A stretch of DNA of 47,096 bases, taken from Noviherbaspirillum pedocola (GTDB lineage Bacteria > Pseudomonadota > Gammaproteobacteria > Burkholderiales > Burkholderiaceae_D). The notes under the pieces were generated by a model. The model did not search any database. It saw nothing but the letters and a program-made list of their open reading frames with translations, and was not told where the DNA came from. Shown here one piece after another: positions 45,866 through 47,096 of this stretch. The stretch covers positions 1 through 47,096 of the forward strand of contig NZ_JAEPBG010000028.1 of assembly GCF_016632335.1 (NCBI RefSeq). The letters run 5' to 3'. How positions within the stretch are numbered: the first letter of the stretch is position 1; each line of letters opens with the position of its first letter. The position numbers and the translations under genes are program-made.

Positions 45866-45935
45866 GGCCGGCCGCGGTCAAGCGCTTCGTATTGCGCGAT
45901 CGTGAACACTCAACAACCAACCGGAATCGTTTTCC

Positions 45936-46817
45936 ATGAATCAGTCATCGATCATCGGCGTCATCGGCATAGGCGCCATGGGCATGGGCATAGCCAAAAA
46001 CCTGCACAAGCGCGGCTATACGCTCGCGGTGCGCGATATTCGACCCGAAGCGCAGCAGGAAGCCGCTAGCCTGGGCATGCAGGAGTGCGACTCCAGTGCG
46101 GCGCTGGGCCGCCTGGCCGACGTGGCCATCGTTGTCGTGGTGAATGCGCAGCAGATCGACGAGGTGCTGTTCGGCGAGCAGGGGTTGGCGCAGCTGGGTG
46201 CGAAGACGAAAACCGTGCTGTTGTGCTCGACGATCGCGCCGGAGGACAGCATACGCATTGCCCAGCGCCTGGCTGAGCGAGGCATTGCCGCGATCGATGC
46301 GCCGATTTCCGGCGGCCCGGCCAAGGCCGAGGCGGGCACGATGAGCATGATGATTGCCGGCGAAACCTCGCTGCTGGCGACGCTCGAGCCGCTCTTGTCG
46401 GCGATGGCGGAAAAGCGCTTCGTGCTCGGGGCAGTGCACGGCGACGCCGCGAAGGCCAAGCTGGTCAACAATCTGCTGGCCGGCATCAACCTCGTAGCCG
46501 GCGCTGAAGCGCTGGCGCTGGGCATGAAGATCGGGCTGGATGCGAACCAGATCTTCGACATCATCCGCGCCTCGAGCGGTAATTCCTGGGTTTTCGAAGA
46601 CCGCATGGCGCGCGCGCTGCGCGACGATTACGCGCCGCGCGCCTTCGCCCACATCCTGACCAAGGACGTGACCCTGGCCACCGGCATGGCGCATGCGGCC
46701 GGCTATGCGACGCCGCTGGGGGATGCGGCGCTGCGGAAGTATCGGGAAACGCTGGAGCGGGGATGGTCGGAGCTGGATGATGCGGCGGTGTTGAAGACCT
46801 ACCTGGAGCGGGGATGA
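45936..46817 (+). CDS. NAD(P)-dependent beta-hydroxyacid dehydrogenase
   Basis: 293 residues, the usual length for the 3-hydroxyisobutyrate/tartronate-semialdehyde/threonate dehydrogenase family. The Rossmann motif GVIGIGAMGMGIAKNL is at 8-23, the substrate-binding DAPISGGPAKAEAG motif at 121-134, and the catalytic lysine is probably Lys175 in KLVNN. An all-alpha C-terminal domain follows. It oxidises a beta-hydroxyacid such as L-threonate, glycerate or 3-hydroxyisobutyrate; the substrate cannot be fixed from sequence. A stand-alone gene divergent from the PEP-CTERM gene. Confidence 0.92.
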   Translation: MNQSSIIGVIGIGAMGMGIAKNLHKRGYTLAVRDIRPEAQQEAASLGMQECDSSAALGRLADVAIVVVVNAQQIDEVLFGEQGLAQLGAKTKTVLLCSTIAPEDSIRIAQRLAERGIAAIDAPISGGPAKAEAGTMSMMIAGETSLLATLEPLLSAMAEKRFVLGAVHGDAAKAKLVNNLLAGINLVAGAEALALGMKIGLDANQIFDIIRASSGNSWVFEDRMARALRDDYAPRAFAHILTKDVTLATGMAHAAGYATPLGDAALRKYRETLERGWSELDDAAVLKTYLERG

Positions 46818-46842
46818 AGTAATCCGCTGGAGTTCGATATTC

Positions 46843-46901
46843 GTAGGGTGGGCGCAGCCCACGCGGTTGTTCGATCACCGCGTGGGCTGCGCCCACCCTA
46901 C
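46843..46901. repeat. Perfect 25-bp-arm palindromic repeat
   Basis: Arms 46843-46867 and 46877-46901 are exact complements around nine bases. The same sequence family as 746-804. It lies 26 bp after the dehydrogenase stop and may act as a transcription barrier. Confidence 0.85.
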
Positions 46902-46995
46902 ACAAGCCTAACGCGGTTGTCGGAATGCTAGACGGAGGAATGTAGAGGAATTAAAGCGGTCTAACCATGAGCTTCGCCACCTTGAGGAGGCCATC

Positions 46996-47096
46996 ATGGG
47001 CGCTGCTTATTCCGTGGATCTACGACGCAAAGTTGTCCGGGCCTGTGAGCGCGGTACAGCATCGCAGGCAGAAGTGGCCAGCTTCTTTGGCGTCAG
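46996..47096 (+). CDS. IS630-like transposase, N-terminal fragment (runs off window)
   Basis: The first 33 codons read as a helix-turn-helix N-terminus, YSVDLRRKVVRACERGTASQ then AEVASFFGV, typical of IS630-family and similar transposases (YSxDLRxxVV ... xxAAxxFGVS). GAGGAGG lies just before the ATG. The rest is beyond the window, so intactness and the element's ends cannot be judged. Confidence 0.75.
   Translation, partial: MGAAYSVDLRRKVVRACERGTASQAEVASFFGV

Overview
GC-rich, single-replicon bacterial DNA. PEP-CTERM, NitT/TauT-type ABC, XdhC/pirin and RHH-less PutA genes, together with many REP-like palindromes, fit a betaproteobacterium of the Burkholderiales, most likely Oxalobacteraceae (Massilia/Noviherbaspirillum-like). 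The taxonomy is inference from gene content. I found no rRNA, tRNA or CRISPR.

Layout. (1) 1-805: a nested inverted-repeat element (second copy at 42070-42675) and palindromic repeats, including a partial duplication of the 3' end of the next gene. (2) 838-5824 (-): a two-gene operon of fusion proteins, glycosyltransferase + UDP-galactopyranose-mutase-like FAD enzyme, then GH1-like glycosidase + RmlD-like reductase. (3) 6594-8338 (+): SDR-DoxX fusion and a DUF2269 membrane protein. (4) 8488-12084 (+): PutA, preceded by a perfect long hairpin. (5) 12133-12677 (-): overlapping DUF4160/DUF2442 pair. (6) 12845-19297 (+): XdhC, pirin, NitT/TauT-type ABC importer (three genes) and a succinate-semialdehyde-type dehydrogenase. 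(7) 19360-40468: the outstanding region, six paralogous ankyrin-repeat genes on the minus strand (five intact, one broken by two in-frame TAG codons), with one secreted parallel beta-helix gene on the plus strand. (8) 40938-41981 (+): a Tat-signal SDR. (9) 42070-42675: second inverted-repeat element. (10) 42702-46817: ABC exporter (-), PEP-CTERM protein (-), beta-hydroxyacid dehydrogenase (+). (11) 46996-end: start of an IS630-like transposase.

The most unusual content is the 21-kb ankyrin array. Every paralog has a Pro/Gln/Ser-rich N-terminal region carrying a KR-(13 to 15 residues)-KRxR motif like a eukaryotic bipartite nuclear localisation signal. This is followed by a block of 34-residue ankyrin repeats, a conserved non-ankyrin domain of about 120 residues, and three more ankyrin-like repeats. 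Five of the six end in a conserved STADTS-type tail. There is no classical signal peptide. The array shows recent recombination: two genes share an almost identical 0.7-kb 3' block, one gene is a chimera of its two neighbours, and relics of a lost paralog tail and a lost beta-helix gene sit between genes. My leading hypothesis is a diversifying family of translocated, host-directed effectors. No secretion system is visible in the window, so that remains an inference.
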